A stretch of 64,000 nucleotides of DNA from Flaccisagitta enflata (lineage: Eukaryota; Chaetognatha; Sagittoidea; Aphragmophora), in NCBI GenBank assembly GCA_965153355.1, contig OZ231126.1:20708001-20772000 (forward strand). Direction: 5' to 3'. A program made the translations under genes and the position numbers. This document shows positions 40,011 to 51,115 of this stretch, piece after piece. The first letter of the stretch is position 1. Each line of letters starts with the position of its first letter. Under the pieces are notes generated by a model. The model saw only the letters and a program-made list of their open reading frames with translations, did no database searches and was not told where the DNA came from.

Positions 40011-40206
40011 CACTGCGGCCCTGTACCCCATCCACTGAATAATTCAATTGCTTCTAGTCAAATTCAGGTAAAAATGAGAAAGCAAAAATTGCGTCATTGA
40101 ACATTTATTGAAAATAGGGTTTATACACGCATGTACTGAATCTATTAACAAGGAGCAAAATATCTTACAATGAATACTCAACAAAAGAATATGAGTCATA
40201 ATCATA

Positions 40207-40795
40207 CAGGGTGTATCATGCCAAATTAGATATAAGAAAACGATGGCATTCTGCTTCTAAAAGTGCAAAAATAATTTTGAAAAAAGATTCAAAGAGCACA
40301 TGAGCTCCGGTTTTTTGTGTAAAAATTTCATGGGTCTGGGTCAAATATTGTAGCCACAATATCAATTTGAAATAAATTGAGCATTTCGAGGAGAAGCACT
40401 TTGAACATGATTTTGATTCTGAAAGTTTTTTTTTGAATTGCTCTCATTTCTAAACGACTTAAGTTACAGATGCCAGATTGGTCCCAAATTAAAGCTTATC
40501 AAATTTTCTTTAATTTGAGACCAATCTGGCAAATATGGCTCAAGCCGTTTAGAAATGAGAGCAATTCAAAGAAAAACTTTCAGCATCACAATCATATCCA
40601 AAAAGCTTCTCCTCTAAATGCTCAGTTCACTTCAAATTAATGTTGTGGCTAGAATATTTGACCCAGACTCTTAAAATTTTCACACAAAAAACCGGAGCTT
40701 GTATGCTCTTTGAATCTTTTTTCAGATCTATTTTTACACTTTTAGAAGCAGAATGCCATCGTTTTCTTATATCTAATTTGGCATGATACACCCTG
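40207..40795. mobile_element. 589-bp palindromic MITE with TA target site
   Basis: Near-perfect inverted arms of about 290 bases meet near 40500. The ends are cagggtgtatcatgcc and its complement, with TA on both sides. A TA target and a CAGGGTG-type end are usual for Tc1/mariner-derived MITEs. The palindrome includes gctctcatttctaaacg and ccagattggtc. No ORF. Confidence 0.85.
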
Positions 40796-41091
40796 TAATT
40801 GCACAAAATTCGGCACATAGTTAAGTCAATGTGGAAAAGCAGGACAAAGCTCGGGAAAAAAGTTAAACCAAGCTGCATCAGGATTAGACTGTATGACAGT
40901 ATGAAATGTTAATGCCAGTGTTTAAGGCCTGTATATAGTTCCACATTTCCCCCCCCCCGTGGGGGGGAATTGAGGGTTTGGAGAGAGGGAAGGAAAAGAA
41001 AGGAGGAAAAAAAGAAGAGAAAATTTTTTGGAAAATTTAATTAGCGCTAACAAATTATAAAGCACAATTTAGCACTGATCAGACCTTAAAC

Positions 41092-41397
41092 ATTTTTTGT
41101 TGCGTGCTACACGACTCTACACCCCTCTTTGTTGGTCCGTCGGTTGGTCAGTCGGTTGATCAGTCAGTCATCTTTTTACTTTTTTGGCGTTTTTAAGCTT
41201 TTTGAGCTCACAGCATTTTAAGTCATTCTAAATTATTCATATCAAGTTATATTAAGTCACCTAAATCAATAAGGTCAATATGGTCATTAAAGTCATTTTA
41301 AGTCATTTCAGGTCACCTTGAGTCATTTAAACTCAATTTAAGTCATCTTAAGCTATTTATGTCCTGCACGCGACATAAGCTGAGGGCCTTGTTTATT
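41092..41397 (+). mobile_element. R1 repeat with an aagtcatttt interior
   Basis: Left end gttgcgtgctacacgactctac, a short ggtccgtcggttggtc tract, then gcgtttttaagctttttgag. About twelve irregular units of the type taagtcatttt follow, and then the end gcacgcgacataagctgagggccttgttta. Confidence 0.6.
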
Positions 41398-42365
41398 GGC
41401 AAATTGGGAAGAAAATCAGATTTAATAACGCGTCCCGATGTGTTGCAGGTAAGAAAATCCAAAGCAAGGGGGCAGGAATTAATTCAAGGTCATGGAACTA
41501 TATACATCCCTGTTATGTTACGAGCTTTTAAGTTGCAAACACGGAACTCCATAAGACGCTGTCTGTCCGTCCGTCCAGAAAAGTTGATAATTGAGCGTAT
41601 TAGATACAATTTGTAAATATTTGTGTGTGGATGGGGGGTGGATGCCCCTACCCACCCAACGGCAACGATATTTTGACCCGCGTAACGTGTTTAATATACT
41701 CGCAGCTCTTTAAGACGTTCATGGGTCACTGTCCTCTTAACAAAAACCACATTTTTTGGCAATTATCAGCCATGGTGAGATTTGACACTTTCGACAAGCA
41801 GTAAAATCATTGCTAAACATTTAAGAGACTCCTTTAAGTATATGTAAGAACATCAAGCAGTCCATCCATCCGTAGCAGACACATTTGACGCAAATTTCTA
41901 TTGACGTAATGACACAGTAAAGACTTAATTATCGGCAGATCAGGCTTGCTTCTCCAACTTTTCATCAGTTGCATTTCTCAAGTATTTCGCTCCGAGTTGT
42001 TTTTTTCATTGCTGCTGATGTCTGACGTAAAAGTTTTTGATTCCATTTCCATTAGTTTTTGTGGTTGGTGTTGTCGCAGTCTTGGTCATCGCTGGTGCCA
42101 GAGCAGTTGTTGCTGTTAGTGTTGCTACAGTTAATGCCGCCGGTATTATCTTTTCTGCTGCATGCTGTTGCCGCGAATACCAGCGCCGATGTGGAAGCAA
42201 CTGCAAGCTGGTGCCGTCGTTCTTTAACGACGTTGTGGCAACTAGTAACTTGTACAGAAATCATTGATCGTCATCTTTGGCGTAATTTGCTTTGGTCCAA
42301 AGCGGTAACGGCAGCCATCCGAAAACTGAGACAAGAAAGAATATCGTGAAATATTGGAGAGGGGA
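41398..42365. other. No gene seen; R1-like remnant near 41527-41690
   Basis: A diverged R1 start (agttgcaaacacggaactcc, gtccgtccgtcc) lies near 41530. At 42035-42270 hydrophobic plus-strand and Thr/Ala-rich minus-strand open frames arise from a degenerate gtt/gct-rich stretch. Confidence 0.4.
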
Positions 42366-42374
42366 AGACAAAGA

Positions 42375-42510
42375 AACAAGGCCAAGTAGGCCAACAGGTG
42401 TGAGGTGTGGATCATCGAATGAATGCGTTACCAACCGATCGACCAACCGACCAACCGACCGACAGACAGCCAGTTATAGAGGTGCTTTGTCGCACCTAAA
42501 AAGAGAGGAG
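42375..42510 (-). mobile_element. R1-related repeat, subfamily C
   Basis: Has acaaggccaagtaggcc at the left, a gaccaaccgacc tract, and agttatagaggtgctttgtcgcacct at the right. Relatives are at 49.68 and 52.07-52.43 kb. Hairpin gtgcttt..gcacc replaces the agtcgc hairpin. Confidence 0.5.
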
Positions 42511-42589
42511 TGTTTGTGTGAGCGTGTTTGTGTGTGCATGTATGTGTGTGAGTGAGTGAGAGAGGCGAAGTGAGAGACACGAAAAAACG

Positions 42590-42740
<151 letters not shown>

Positions 42741-42776
42741 CTGACCAAGAGACAGACAGGCACTACACGAATAAAA

Positions 42777-42957
42777 ACAAGGCCGGATACACGGCTACCC
42801 CAGTTGCATGCGGGTGGGCAGGAGCAGTGCTGGAGGTCACTACGGCATCTAGGCAGGAGCTGAATGCTCAAAAAATTCAAAACACCGTAAAAGTGATAGT
42901 CGCAAAAGTGTTAGATGGTCAGCACTAACCGTGCCCTGCTTAAGTAGGTTGTGGTTG

Positions 42958-42960
<3 letters not shown>
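42777..42960 (-). mobile_element. R1 end fused to an R2 end
   Basis: aacaaggccggatacacggc to gctcaaaaaattcaaaacac is R1. It runs without a break into gatagtcgcaaaagtgttagatggtcag, which is the R2 terminus, and then into a ga run. The same R1-to-R2 junction occurs at about 37300-37360. Confidence 0.6.

Positions 42961-43046
<86 letters not shown>
42961..43046. repeat. (AG)n microsatellite
   Basis: Pure ga run, then cagacagagacagagacc. Confidence 0.95.
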
Positions 43047-43054
<8 letters not shown>

Positions 43055-43202
43055 GACAGAGACCGAGAAAGACCAAGAAACAACACAGTATTGACCAAGA
43101 GACAGAGTGACCAAGAGACAATGAGAGAGAATAAAATAGAGAGAGAGAGAGAGGATTGAGTATACTGTAAAGAATGTCGTTAACAAACATTATGATACAA
43201 AC

Positions 43203-43294
43203 CTCATGTGGTACATCACTGACGCATTACGTAGCATAATTGTAAATTTGTAAGAGCTTGATTCCCGCGGCTTGAATCCTTCCATTCCTGCGAC
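43203..43294 (-). CDS. Possible short exon, unrecognised
   Basis: Bounded by a good acceptor (GCTTTCAG before 43294) and a donor-like CATGAG|GTTTGT. The frame VAGMEGFKPRE.. is open through it. No domain is recognisable and no partner exon is certain. Could be chance. Confidence 0.2.
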
Positions 43295-43579
43295 CTGAAA
43301 GCAGCGAATGATGAAAAAAGTCACTATCCATCCTTGCAACTCAGTACGTCCGTCTAAAATTAGGGTGGCGTCTTTCCACCAATATGCAGAAAACGCCTGT
43401 GCCGTACAATTATTTCGGCAATACTCAAGATCCTTCTCCACATGGAAAAGATCAATCCTCAGATCCAGCCTAAAATCACGCATATGATGGCCAATGAACT
43501 TAAGCCTATTATCATTTTAAGAACATTTATCTTATCCACTGTGTACGTAGTATTCCACATTCCCTCACTAAGACACATA

Positions 43580-43690
43580 AACAAGGCCGGATACACGGCC
43601 AATACCAGCCCCGGTCGGGTGGGCAGGGGCGAAAATGCGCGTTTTCGCACTTTCTCAACTCGATCACCTCTACGGACCGGGCTTTTTAGT
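43580..43690 (-). mobile_element. R1 repeat, truncated
   Basis: aacaaggccggatacacggcc, then the gggtgggcaggggcgaaaat and actcgatcac blocks. It stops at ggaccgggc and abuts the next copy in the opposite orientation. Confidence 0.65.
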
Positions 43691-44100
43691 CGCTGCCTAA
43701 GCGACTCTATAAGAGGGTGTGTCTTTAGGAAGGTAACACGAAAGTTTTGATGACGCGAAATCAACTGAACAAGGTCATTAGACCTAAGTCGCGTGCGTCG
43801 GCACTTTCAAAAAATGTCAGGCAGACAGACGGATAGACATTTTTTTTCAAGAACAGCTCTGAAATGCTTGTTAACTCCTCTAAGTTTCTTTTCACAATTC
43901 AGAGATATAAAAACCGCAATGGAAAGCCTTTAAAACAACTTTGTGATGGACTGACTGACCAACAGACTGACAGACAGACGAACTGACTAACAGACTGACC
44001 AACCAACCAACAAATGCTTATTGATGCATTACAATCCTTAAAAATTGCTTAAAAATGTTAAAAACACTTTTTAAAGGACTTTGTGACGGACGGACCGACC
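43686..44100. mobile_element. Cluster of R1 fragments
   Basis: An agtcgctgcctaagcgactc start with gaaggtaacacgaaagttttgatgacgcg runs to about 43768. Then an inverted variant-subfamily copy begins aacaaggtcattagacctaa and ends in gactgaccaaccaacc units. The fragments are joined end to end. Confidence 0.6.
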
Positions 44101-44104
44101 GACC

Positions 44105-44290
44105 GCGACTCTATAAGAGGGTGTGTCCGTAGGAAGGTAACACGAAAGTTTTAATGACGCGAAATCAACTGAAAAACGGATTACAGACAATCGCAGCTCC
44201 TGCCTGGCGTCAATACAGCCCCCACCCACTCATATACTGCCCCTGCCCACCAGCAGCGACTTAGGATTGGCCGTGTATCCAGCCTTGTTA
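44105..44290 (+). mobile_element. R1 repeat
   Basis: gcgactctataagagggtgt with gaaggtaacacgaaagttt at the left, gcccctgcccacc and ggccgtgtatccagccttgtt at the right. It shares its left part with the copy at 43.69 kb. Confidence 0.6.
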
Positions 44291-44446
44291 AGTTTTGTTC
44301 CTAACCTCAAGTTATAGTTCTTTTAAGGGTCAAATTTGAATGTTTATTAACAACCTCAAAATTGTTAATTTTTACACCTTAAAGGGGCTGTAATTTTAGT
44401 TAAAGCACCAAACTGAAAAAATGCCCTGATGGCGCCAAATTGATAC

Positions 44447-44594
44447 CTCAATCATACTCCTAGCCTCAACGTACTGAGCTCTAGGAGGGGGTGCTACAGT
44501 ATTCCTTTCCATAAGTGGGGGACTATCGTTCAATGACACTTTGATCTGTTTGCAACCACATGTCGAGAAGCTGACTGTATAATCACAAACCATG
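44447..44594 (-). CDS. Possible exon with Cys residues, unrecognised
   Basis: Open frame of 49 codons between a good acceptor (CGTCTTTCAG at 44595) and a donor GAG|GTATCA at 44446-44447. Three Cys (CDY.., TCGC) and an SPP/APPP segment suggest an extracellular piece, but no family is recognised and no joined exon was found. Confidence 0.25.
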
Positions 44595-44855
44595 CTGAAA
44601 GACGAGACTGGCACTAACAGAAGCTTTCTGATGGATCCCGTGCGCAGAGCCTTGCTTTGAAACTCGGGTACAGCTTGTCACGAAACCGCCCCCTGATGAT
44701 GAATGGAATAAGTGTAATTAAACATTTCTTTCGACAAAATTTTCTGCCAGTCCACCAATCTATCACTTGATTAATCACAATTCTCCCTTTAATACATGTA
44801 GTTTTCTGCAATGTGTGCAAAACATTGAGCAGATTTAAGTAATAGTAGTGTAGCT

Positions 44856-45063
44856 GACAGACACGGACTACGCGGCTACCGTAGTTGCGTGCGGGTGGGC
44901 AGGAGCAGTACTGGAGAAGGTCACTGGGGCATCTGGGCAGGAGCCGCATGCTCAAAAAGCTCAAAAACGCCAAAAAAGTAAAAAGGAGACCGACCAACCA
45001 ACCAACCGACCTACCAACCAACCAACATAGCGGGGTGTAGAGTCGCGTAGCACGCAACTAAAA
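44856..45063 (-). mobile_element. R1 repeat, full copy
   Basis: The left end is diverged (gacacggactacgcggctac). gggcaggagcag, gctcaaaaagctcaaaaacg, an accaaccaaccgacc tract and gtagagtcgcgtagcacgcaa follow in the usual order. Confidence 0.7.
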
Positions 45064-45282
45064 AGAACTCCTGCCTTACCTTTGATTATTTGTCAGATGA
45101 GTGATCATTGCGCACTGTCGACTGTCATCTCCTTTGCTATGAGGATATGGTTGGTCGACATCCAGTTTCTAGCCAGAGGCCTATTCTCCTGATTAAAAAA
45201 ATGAAGTGCATAAAACCCTTTGTATGTTTGAAAGTAACACCTTTACAATTGGAATACAGTTTTTGAAGGTCCTGAAAAACAA

Positions 45283-45447
45283 TCAATGAAGCGTTGTAGC
45301 GAAGCTTTCTTCGTGGAACCTATGCCGTGCATGAAGAAATAAACCTGCCACAAAGAAAAACCAAATGAGCATAGAAACCGGGCATGGCACTCCAACGCAA
45401 AGTTTGCGCTCCTTGCTGAAGCGGTGGCCAGGAATACACAGATCAAC
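45283..45447 (-). CDS. Possible terminal exon coding a membrane anchor
   Basis: After a good acceptor (CACTTTCCTTTAG at 45448) the frame is open for 54 codons to TGA at 45283. It gives a Cys-containing segment (VDLCIPGHRF.., LCVGVPC), then about 17 hydrophobic residues (MLIWFFFVAGLFLHA) and a short basic/acidic tail. The layout is that of the end of a single-pass membrane protein. No upstream exon was found on this strand. Confidence 0.3.
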   Translation of the reverse strand, partial: VDLCIPGHRFSKERKLCVGVPCPVSMLIWFFFVAGLFLHARHRFHEESFATTLH

Positions 45448-45469
45448 CTAAAGGAAAGTGATTGATATC

Positions 45470-45985
45470 AGATAAACTTAAGGAAGTTACACTTTATTCA
45501 ATAAGAACGTCATTTTTTTAAGAAGGCCAAATTAAACTTTCAGCGTTTTTGAAGCGTTCATGATTTTAAATACTAATTATAGCAAACCATATAATTTATT
45601 GTTATTCAACAATACTAAATTCATATTCATTTATAACTGCTAAAAAAGACAATTTTAAAATTTAGAGATACTTCTATAGCATTTATATTGAATAAAGTAG
45701 AATAATCTTATAACATACTAATTTTAAGTATTAGATCAATAATTTTTAAGTTTTACCATTTCCCAAATGATTTCCTCTCGATTGAAAACCTTCAAATATA
45801 TTTTATATTAAGACTATTTAAAGCCTTGATGTTCTCCTAACTACGTTCTTATAAAAAAAAAGTGTGTTCAAGTATCTCAGAATCATTTGACAACCTTCAT
45901 ATTGTAGATTACGTCTAGACTTGAAATGACGGAAGACGATAGAAAGACAAAAAGAACCAAAAGACTGACTTTTTAAATGTTAACT
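45470..45985. other. No gene seen
   Basis: AT-rich sequence. The segment around 45850 (ttcttataaaaaaaaagtgt) recurs near 60800. Confidence 0.45.
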
Positions 45986-46544
45986 AAAATTACACGCTGT
46001 ATTTTGTCTAAGAACACTGTTTAGCGTTTATAAGAACATCAGCCTCAGAAATAAGAAAAAATAAGAACATCCTAAGAACATGCTCAGGCTCAGATGTCAG
46101 TATAAATATGTTCTCAGGTACTTTTGATATTAATTTTTAACAAAACTAAGAAAGAAAGTTGTACAGAATCGAATTCTCCAACCTAAACAATTCAATCAGT
46201 TACTTTCTCATTTACATTATTTTTAAATTTTATAATTTGCAAAGATAAAATCTAATATGGACTCACGGTTTTCAAGGGATCGGTTCAACCCTTATGAAAA
46301 CAGCAGCTCTTGAGACTTGGCATGCTATTCCCAAACACCATGGGGCAGGCCGGAAAAATGCGCGCAAAAAAATCCGTATTGTAGGAAGCCGTCAATTGCC
46401 ATCTACTTATCAAGATGACATGGTGCACATTTTCGCAAGATCCTGTAAAACTAATCTAATGAATTAGTCATAAGATGCTTGCTTTACATCGCCTTATTTG
46501 TCTTCGAAATGTCACAATACAATCCCACAAAAAACTAGGTTGTC

Positions 46545-46800
46545 CTTATGTTGTCCTGGACTTGTCCTAAAGATGTCAAAGTTTATCTTGTCCTATAGAT
46601 GTCAAAGTTTATCTATGAGTAGTTAACAGATCTAAAGAATCATTTCGTCATTGCTAAAATTGTTCAATCCTGACTAAAAAAAAAAAAAAATGATTTAGAG
46701 GTCCTAGCATTGTTGTGAAACTGTCCTTGAGTTATTCTGGAGTTGTCCTTAAGTTGTCCTTGAGATATCCTGGGTTGTCCAGAAGTTGTCTTGGGATTCC
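46545..46800. repeat. Irregular gttgtcct minisatellite
   Basis: About twelve loosely spaced units of gttgtccttgag, gttgtcctgg and variants. Confidence 0.6.
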
Positions 46801-46894
46801 TCTACTGTTGTAAGAGCTATTTTCTATACTAATCAAGGTTGGTAAGACAGTGATGGTTGGTTAGGCTATGGCAGAAATGCAAACGTCACTCGCA

Positions 46895-46992
46895 ATTAAG
46901 AAATGTGAGGGACGGACAGAACGACTGGTGGGTTGACAGACGGACTGATGGAGCAACACAGCAATATGTATAGTTGCGTGTCCACAAGTAAA
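46895..46992 (-). mobile_element. R1 fragment
   Basis: Only the tetranucleotide tract (gggacggacagaacgactgg) and the end tagttgcgtgtccacaagtaaaaac remain. Confidence 0.45.
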
Positions 46993-47127
46993 AACTCACC
47001 ATTCACAGATCTCGACCTTCCCAGTTACAACCACAGCCCTGTCCTTCAGCAACCCACTCAGCCGCTCCCCCTTCTGTTCCTCCCCCCCACTGCATAGTCG
47101 CTTGGAACCCTTGCTGTTATACGCATT

Positions 47128-47386
47128 TTTAGTCGCGTGCTACGCAACTCTATAAGCCACTTTTTGGTTGGTCCGTTGGTTGGTCCGTCAGTCGGTCGGT
47201 CCGTAATAGTCGTTTTAAAGGCTTTTCTTTGCATTTTTTATGTCTCTGAATAGTGGTGAAGAAACTTAAAGTAGTAAACAGCCATTTCAAATGTCTTTTG
47301 GAAAAAAAAGATGTGTGTCTATATGTCTTCCTGACTTTTTTTGAAAGTGCCGAGGCACGCGACTTAGGTCTAATGACCTTGTTTAA
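47128..47386 (+). mobile_element. R1 variant subfamily, complete copy
   Basis: tttttagtcgcgtgctacgcaactc, ggttggtccgttggttggtcc, gttttaaaggcttttctttgc, aaagtgccgaggcacgcgac and the end ggtctaatgaccttgttta in about 260 bases. It defines the variant that is broken up at 31.9-33.4 kb. Confidence 0.7.
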
Positions 47387-47850
47387 TCGCATGCTACACC
47401 ACTCTACACCCCGCTATGTTGGTTGGTCGGTTGGTTGGTTGGTCGGTTGCTCTCCTTTTTGGGCAGCGGCCCAAAGGGCCAATGTCCTGTAGGACACAGG
47501 AGTGAATTTCCATATGTCTATCTGCACGTCCATATGCACACATGTCTCCCCCCCCGGCCCCTCATGGACTTCAAATCAGCCCTCTTAGGCCCCAAATCAG
47601 CCACCTCAGGCCCCAAATCAGCCCTCTTAGACCCCAAATCAACCCTTTCAGATCAAATGTTAGCCCTCCCAAACCTAAAATCAACTCTCTTAGACCCAAA
47701 ATTAGCTCTCAGGCCCAAAATCTGTCCAATAAGGCTCAGGACATCAGCCCTTTGGGGCCGCTGCCCTGCTCTCAGTCCACTCCTTTAGCAGATTACTCCA
47801 AGCAGGGCATCGGGTACCGCTGACCATTTAACGCTTTTGCAGACAAACAG
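47385..47850. mobile_element. R1 start running into an R2 element
   Basis: aatcgcatgctacaccactc and a ggttggtcggttggttgg tract pass directly into ggcagcggcccaaagggcc and tgtcctgtaggacac, the R2 end. The R2 interior has about eight units of ccccaaatcagccctcttag. The far R2 end is ggccgctgccctgctctc ... gctgaccatttaacgc. Confidence 0.65.
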
Positions 47851-48640
47851 GTTCATATAAGGCTTTTTCTGTCCATTGGTCAGTTGGTCCATTAGTTTAT
47901 CAGTCCGTCACGCTCGAGTTAAAACCCGAAAAAAACGCCCATTTCTGATAGCAGATGTTATTGTGGGGGTCAGGGTGAGTGTGTGTGTGGGGGCATAAGT
48001 GTATGGCGCGATATTTCAAAGGGCCGTCGGCAACCAGTTTCAAGTCCGACAGAGCTTCAAGCCCGACAGGAATTGTTTCTTATTCTGTCTTTTTCAATCC
48101 TAAATCATATTCTCATGTAATAAATAGCAGCCAAATTTGATAAAAAAACACACATTCTTTCTCATTCTTCTCCTGAGATTGCTTTTTATCCTCCAGTTTT
48201 TCTTTTTCTTTATTCTTCTTCATTTTTTGTCCTCTTTTTCTTCATGGGCTTGAGTCCGACAGGGGTGTAAGTCCGACAAACAGGGACGTCGGCTGACGTC
48301 CCTGACATCCCTCCCCGTACACCCATGTGTGGGGGAGGGGTTGGGGTGGGGGAGTGAGGCTGAGGGTAGGCAATGATATTGTGATCCCTAAGTGATGAAA
48401 TGGGGATGTTTTTATGACTCAACATTTTGGGTCCCTGATTCACTCAAATTCTGCGCGAATATATTTTCGTCTTAAATGGATTGGTGCTGGGAGCAATGTC
48501 ATATGAGTGGCATAAATTGGCATAATTTGACCCGAGAGTTTCTTTTTTGCACCATATTAAAAATTTTAAAATACCCTTCCCGGTGGAAATACGAGTCAAA
48601 ATGAGTCCTTAATCAGTTAATGACTGTTGTGCCTTAAAAG
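47851..48640. other. No gene seen; R1-like remnant near 47850-47960
   Basis: A diverged R1 stretch (ggtcagttggtccattag, gtccgtcacgctcgag) and then unique sequence with short gtccgacag repeats near 48040 and 48250. Confidence 0.4.
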
Positions 48641-48644
48641 TCTC

Positions 48645-48647
<3 letters not shown>

Positions 48648-48694
<47 letters not shown>
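48648..48694. repeat. (CT)n microsatellite
   Basis: Uninterrupted ct run. Confidence 0.95.
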
Positions 48695-48698
<4 letters not shown>

Positions 48699-48718
48699 TC
48701 CTTCAATTCAACCAATTA

Positions 48719-49320
48719 CACTTCCACGCGTAATACAACGTGAAGATTGCATAAACCGTAAAAAACGGTTAGCACCCCCACCTACAGCTTAGGACAAAAC
48801 TTCCACAGGATCATTTGGGGTATCATTCTGTAGCTTGTTACAGTATAATTTACGCCACCGAGGCGATTTTTTAATTTCACTCCCATTCTTGAGAAATTCT
48901 ACCCCAAACACAGGCGGCGGACACCCCCTTGGGAGGTCAAAAAATCCGCCTTTTGGGGTGAACATCTCTTGAACGGAGGTGAAATTAAAAAATCGCCTCA
49001 GTGGCGTAAATTGTATTGATATAACCTATCGAACAATACCATACATGTCCATGTGGCAATTGCGACATGAGCTGCAAGGGGGGTGTTGTACCTTTTTTAG
49101 TCGCGGACTAGCGACTCTATAAGAGGCTTTGTCCGTCCGTCCGTCGGTCGGTTGGTTGGTTGGTCGGTTGGTCGGTTGGTCGGTTGGTTGGTCGGTCCGT
49201 CACGCTTGAGTCGAAAAGTGGGAAAACACGCATTTCCGCCCCTGCCCACCCGTCCGTGACTGGTATTGGCCGTGTATCCGGCCTTGTTGTAATCTTCACG
49301 TTGTATTCAACGTGCATGTA
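48719..49320. mobile_element. Inverted-repeat element holding a small fold-back and an R1 copy
   Basis: aatacaacgtgaagattgca near 48730 is mirrored by aatcttcacgttgtattcaacgtg near 49288-49315. Inside, 48848-49016 is a compact fold-back with ends aatttacgccac..gtggcgtaaatt and arms reading gaggcgattttttaatttcac. R1 occupies 49094-49290. Confidence 0.6.
49094..49290 (+). mobile_element. R1 repeat, full copy with a long tetranucleotide tract
   Basis: Both hairpin ends are intact (agtcgcggactagcgact; ggccgtgtatccggcc). About 18 units of ggtt/ggtc/gtcc lie between, against five or six in the otherwise near-identical copy at 59.7 kb. Confidence 0.85.
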
Positions 49321-49679
49321 CAATGTGTACATAATTACCTCTCAACCCTGCCCATTGATTAATTTGCGCTTCTTTTTTTGGGGGGGGGGCACCATCTGTT
49401 GAATCTGTTGCTAGCAGTATATTATGGGTCTGCGGACTGGCCAGTCCTTCCTTTTGGCCGTCCTTTTGGTAGTACCTAAATATAAATACTGATTGGTAAA
49501 ACATAATCTAACATTAATTGAACCTTAAAAACACTGTTTTATTGCTATATGGGGAAGAAAATCATAAGGATTGTTACGCATGGCGACGCGTCAGGGTGAA
49601 GAAAATCAAAGGCGGGGGGAGGGAATTAATTGAAGGTCATAGAACTATATACACCCCTGTATTTAACATAGAAAGTAAA

Positions 49680-49990
49680 GTGGGCCAATAAGGTGCGCCG
49701 TGTGGATCGTGGAACGAATGCAATACAGACCGACCAACCTACCGACCAATTGACAGACGCAGCCAGTTATAGAGGCTCGTTTTAAAAGGGTTTAACGGTA
49801 AATAACCTAAACAAGGCCGGATACATGGCTACCCCAGTTGCGTGCGGGTGCGCAGGGGCCATAATTGAGATCATTTGGGCAGGAGCAGTCAGGCCAAAAA
49901 CCACAGCAACCCAAAAAAAGTGAAGTGTGACAGACGGACCGATGGACCAACAAAGCAGGGTGTAGAGGCGCGTAGCATGTGACTAGAAAT
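49680..49990 (-). mobile_element. Two R1-family copies in tandem
   Basis: 49680-49770 is a subfamily C remnant (accgaccaacctaccgacc, agttatagaggctcg). 49808-49988 is a full R1 copy from aacaaggccggatacatggc to gtagaggcgcgtagcatgtgact. Confidence 0.6.
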
Positions 49991-50126
49991 TCGAGTAAAC
50001 AAAACTTCATTGTAACAATCTATTAGAAAAAAAACAACCAGGAAGGGGGAAGAGGTGGGGAGGGGGGGGGGGTGACTTGAGAACTATTTGGTCGAGTTAA
50101 ATGGTACAGCCGTCAGAGCTGTTCAT

Positions 50127-50128
<2 letters not shown>

Positions 50129-50216
<88 letters not shown>

Positions 50217-50302
50217 ACACACACACACACACACACTGAAACACACACAAACACACACACCTACACCCACACCCACACACACAAACTGAAACACACACAC
50301 TG

Positions 50303-50367
<65 letters not shown>

Positions 50368-50450
50368 AAACACTCACTGAAACACACATGCATACTGAAA
50401 CACACACGCACACACACGCATACTGAAAAACACACACACACACACACACA
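50129..50450. repeat. Compound (AG)n (AC)n microsatellite
   Basis: A ga run to about 50212, then ac runs broken by tgaaacac-type interruptions every 20-50 bases. All open frames over it (Arg-Glu, Thr-His, Cys-Val) are by-products. Confidence 0.95.
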
Positions 50451-50571
50451 CACATGAAGACATGCACCCACAAGGGAAAGCGGATGGGTTTTGTGGAATA
50501 AAGGGGGGGGGAAGAGGCAACAAAAGCAATAATACACAGCAGTGAAACATACACATTATTCAACAAAAGAT

Positions 50572-50757
50572 TTTTAGTCGCATGCTACGCGACTGTTCTC
50601 TGCTATGTTGGTCCGTCGGTCAGTCGGTTGGTCGGTTTTTTGGCGTTTTTGAGCTTTTTGAGCATACAGCTCCTGCCCAGATGCCCTAGTGACCTCCAGC
50701 ACTGCTCCTGCCCACCTGCACGGGACTAAGGTAGCTGTGTATCCTGCCTTGTTTCAT
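50572..50757 (+). mobile_element. R1 repeat, full copy
   Basis: tttttagtcgcatgctacgcgac, ggtccgtcggtcagtcgg, gcgtttttgagctttttgag, and the end tgtgtatcctgccttgttt. Confidence 0.75.
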
Positions 50758-50825
50758 ATGAAGTAAATTCACATGGTCTTTCCCTTTCCCATCGATAAAA
50801 ACATTTTTTGCAAAAAACATCCCCA

Positions 50826-50872
50826 ACAATATCAACAACAACAATAGCAACAACAACAACAACAACAATAGC

Positions 50873-50927
<55 letters not shown>

Positions 50928-50980
50928 GTAACAACAACAGTAACAACAACAGTAACAACAGCAATGACAACAGCAATGGA
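50826..50980. repeat. (CAA)n microsatellite
   Basis: caa run with tag and gta interruptions; the poly-Leu and poly-Thr open frames are by-products. Confidence 0.95.
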
Positions 50981-51029
50981 TCAAATATTGGCTCTACAAC
51001 AAATTCAGTGCTTTACAATTCCCAGATAA

Positions 51030-51115
51030 ATTCGTCTAGGACAAGTCTAGGACAAGTCTAGGACAAATCTAGGACAAATCTAGGACAAGTCTAGGACAAA
51101 TCAAGGACATATTTA
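51030..51115. repeat. 12-bp minisatellite
   Basis: Seven units of ctaggacaagt/ctaggacaaat. It is the inverted counterpart of the units at 46545-46800. Confidence 0.8.

Noticed and set aside
42037-42267. Hydrophobic plus-strand open frame as a small membrane protein
   Set aside because: It overlaps a degenerate gtt/gct stretch, and the minus strand is equally open. No splice or start support.
50101-50566. Cys/Val- and Arg/Glu-rich open frames
   Set aside because: Direct translation of (AG)n and (AC)n microsatellites.
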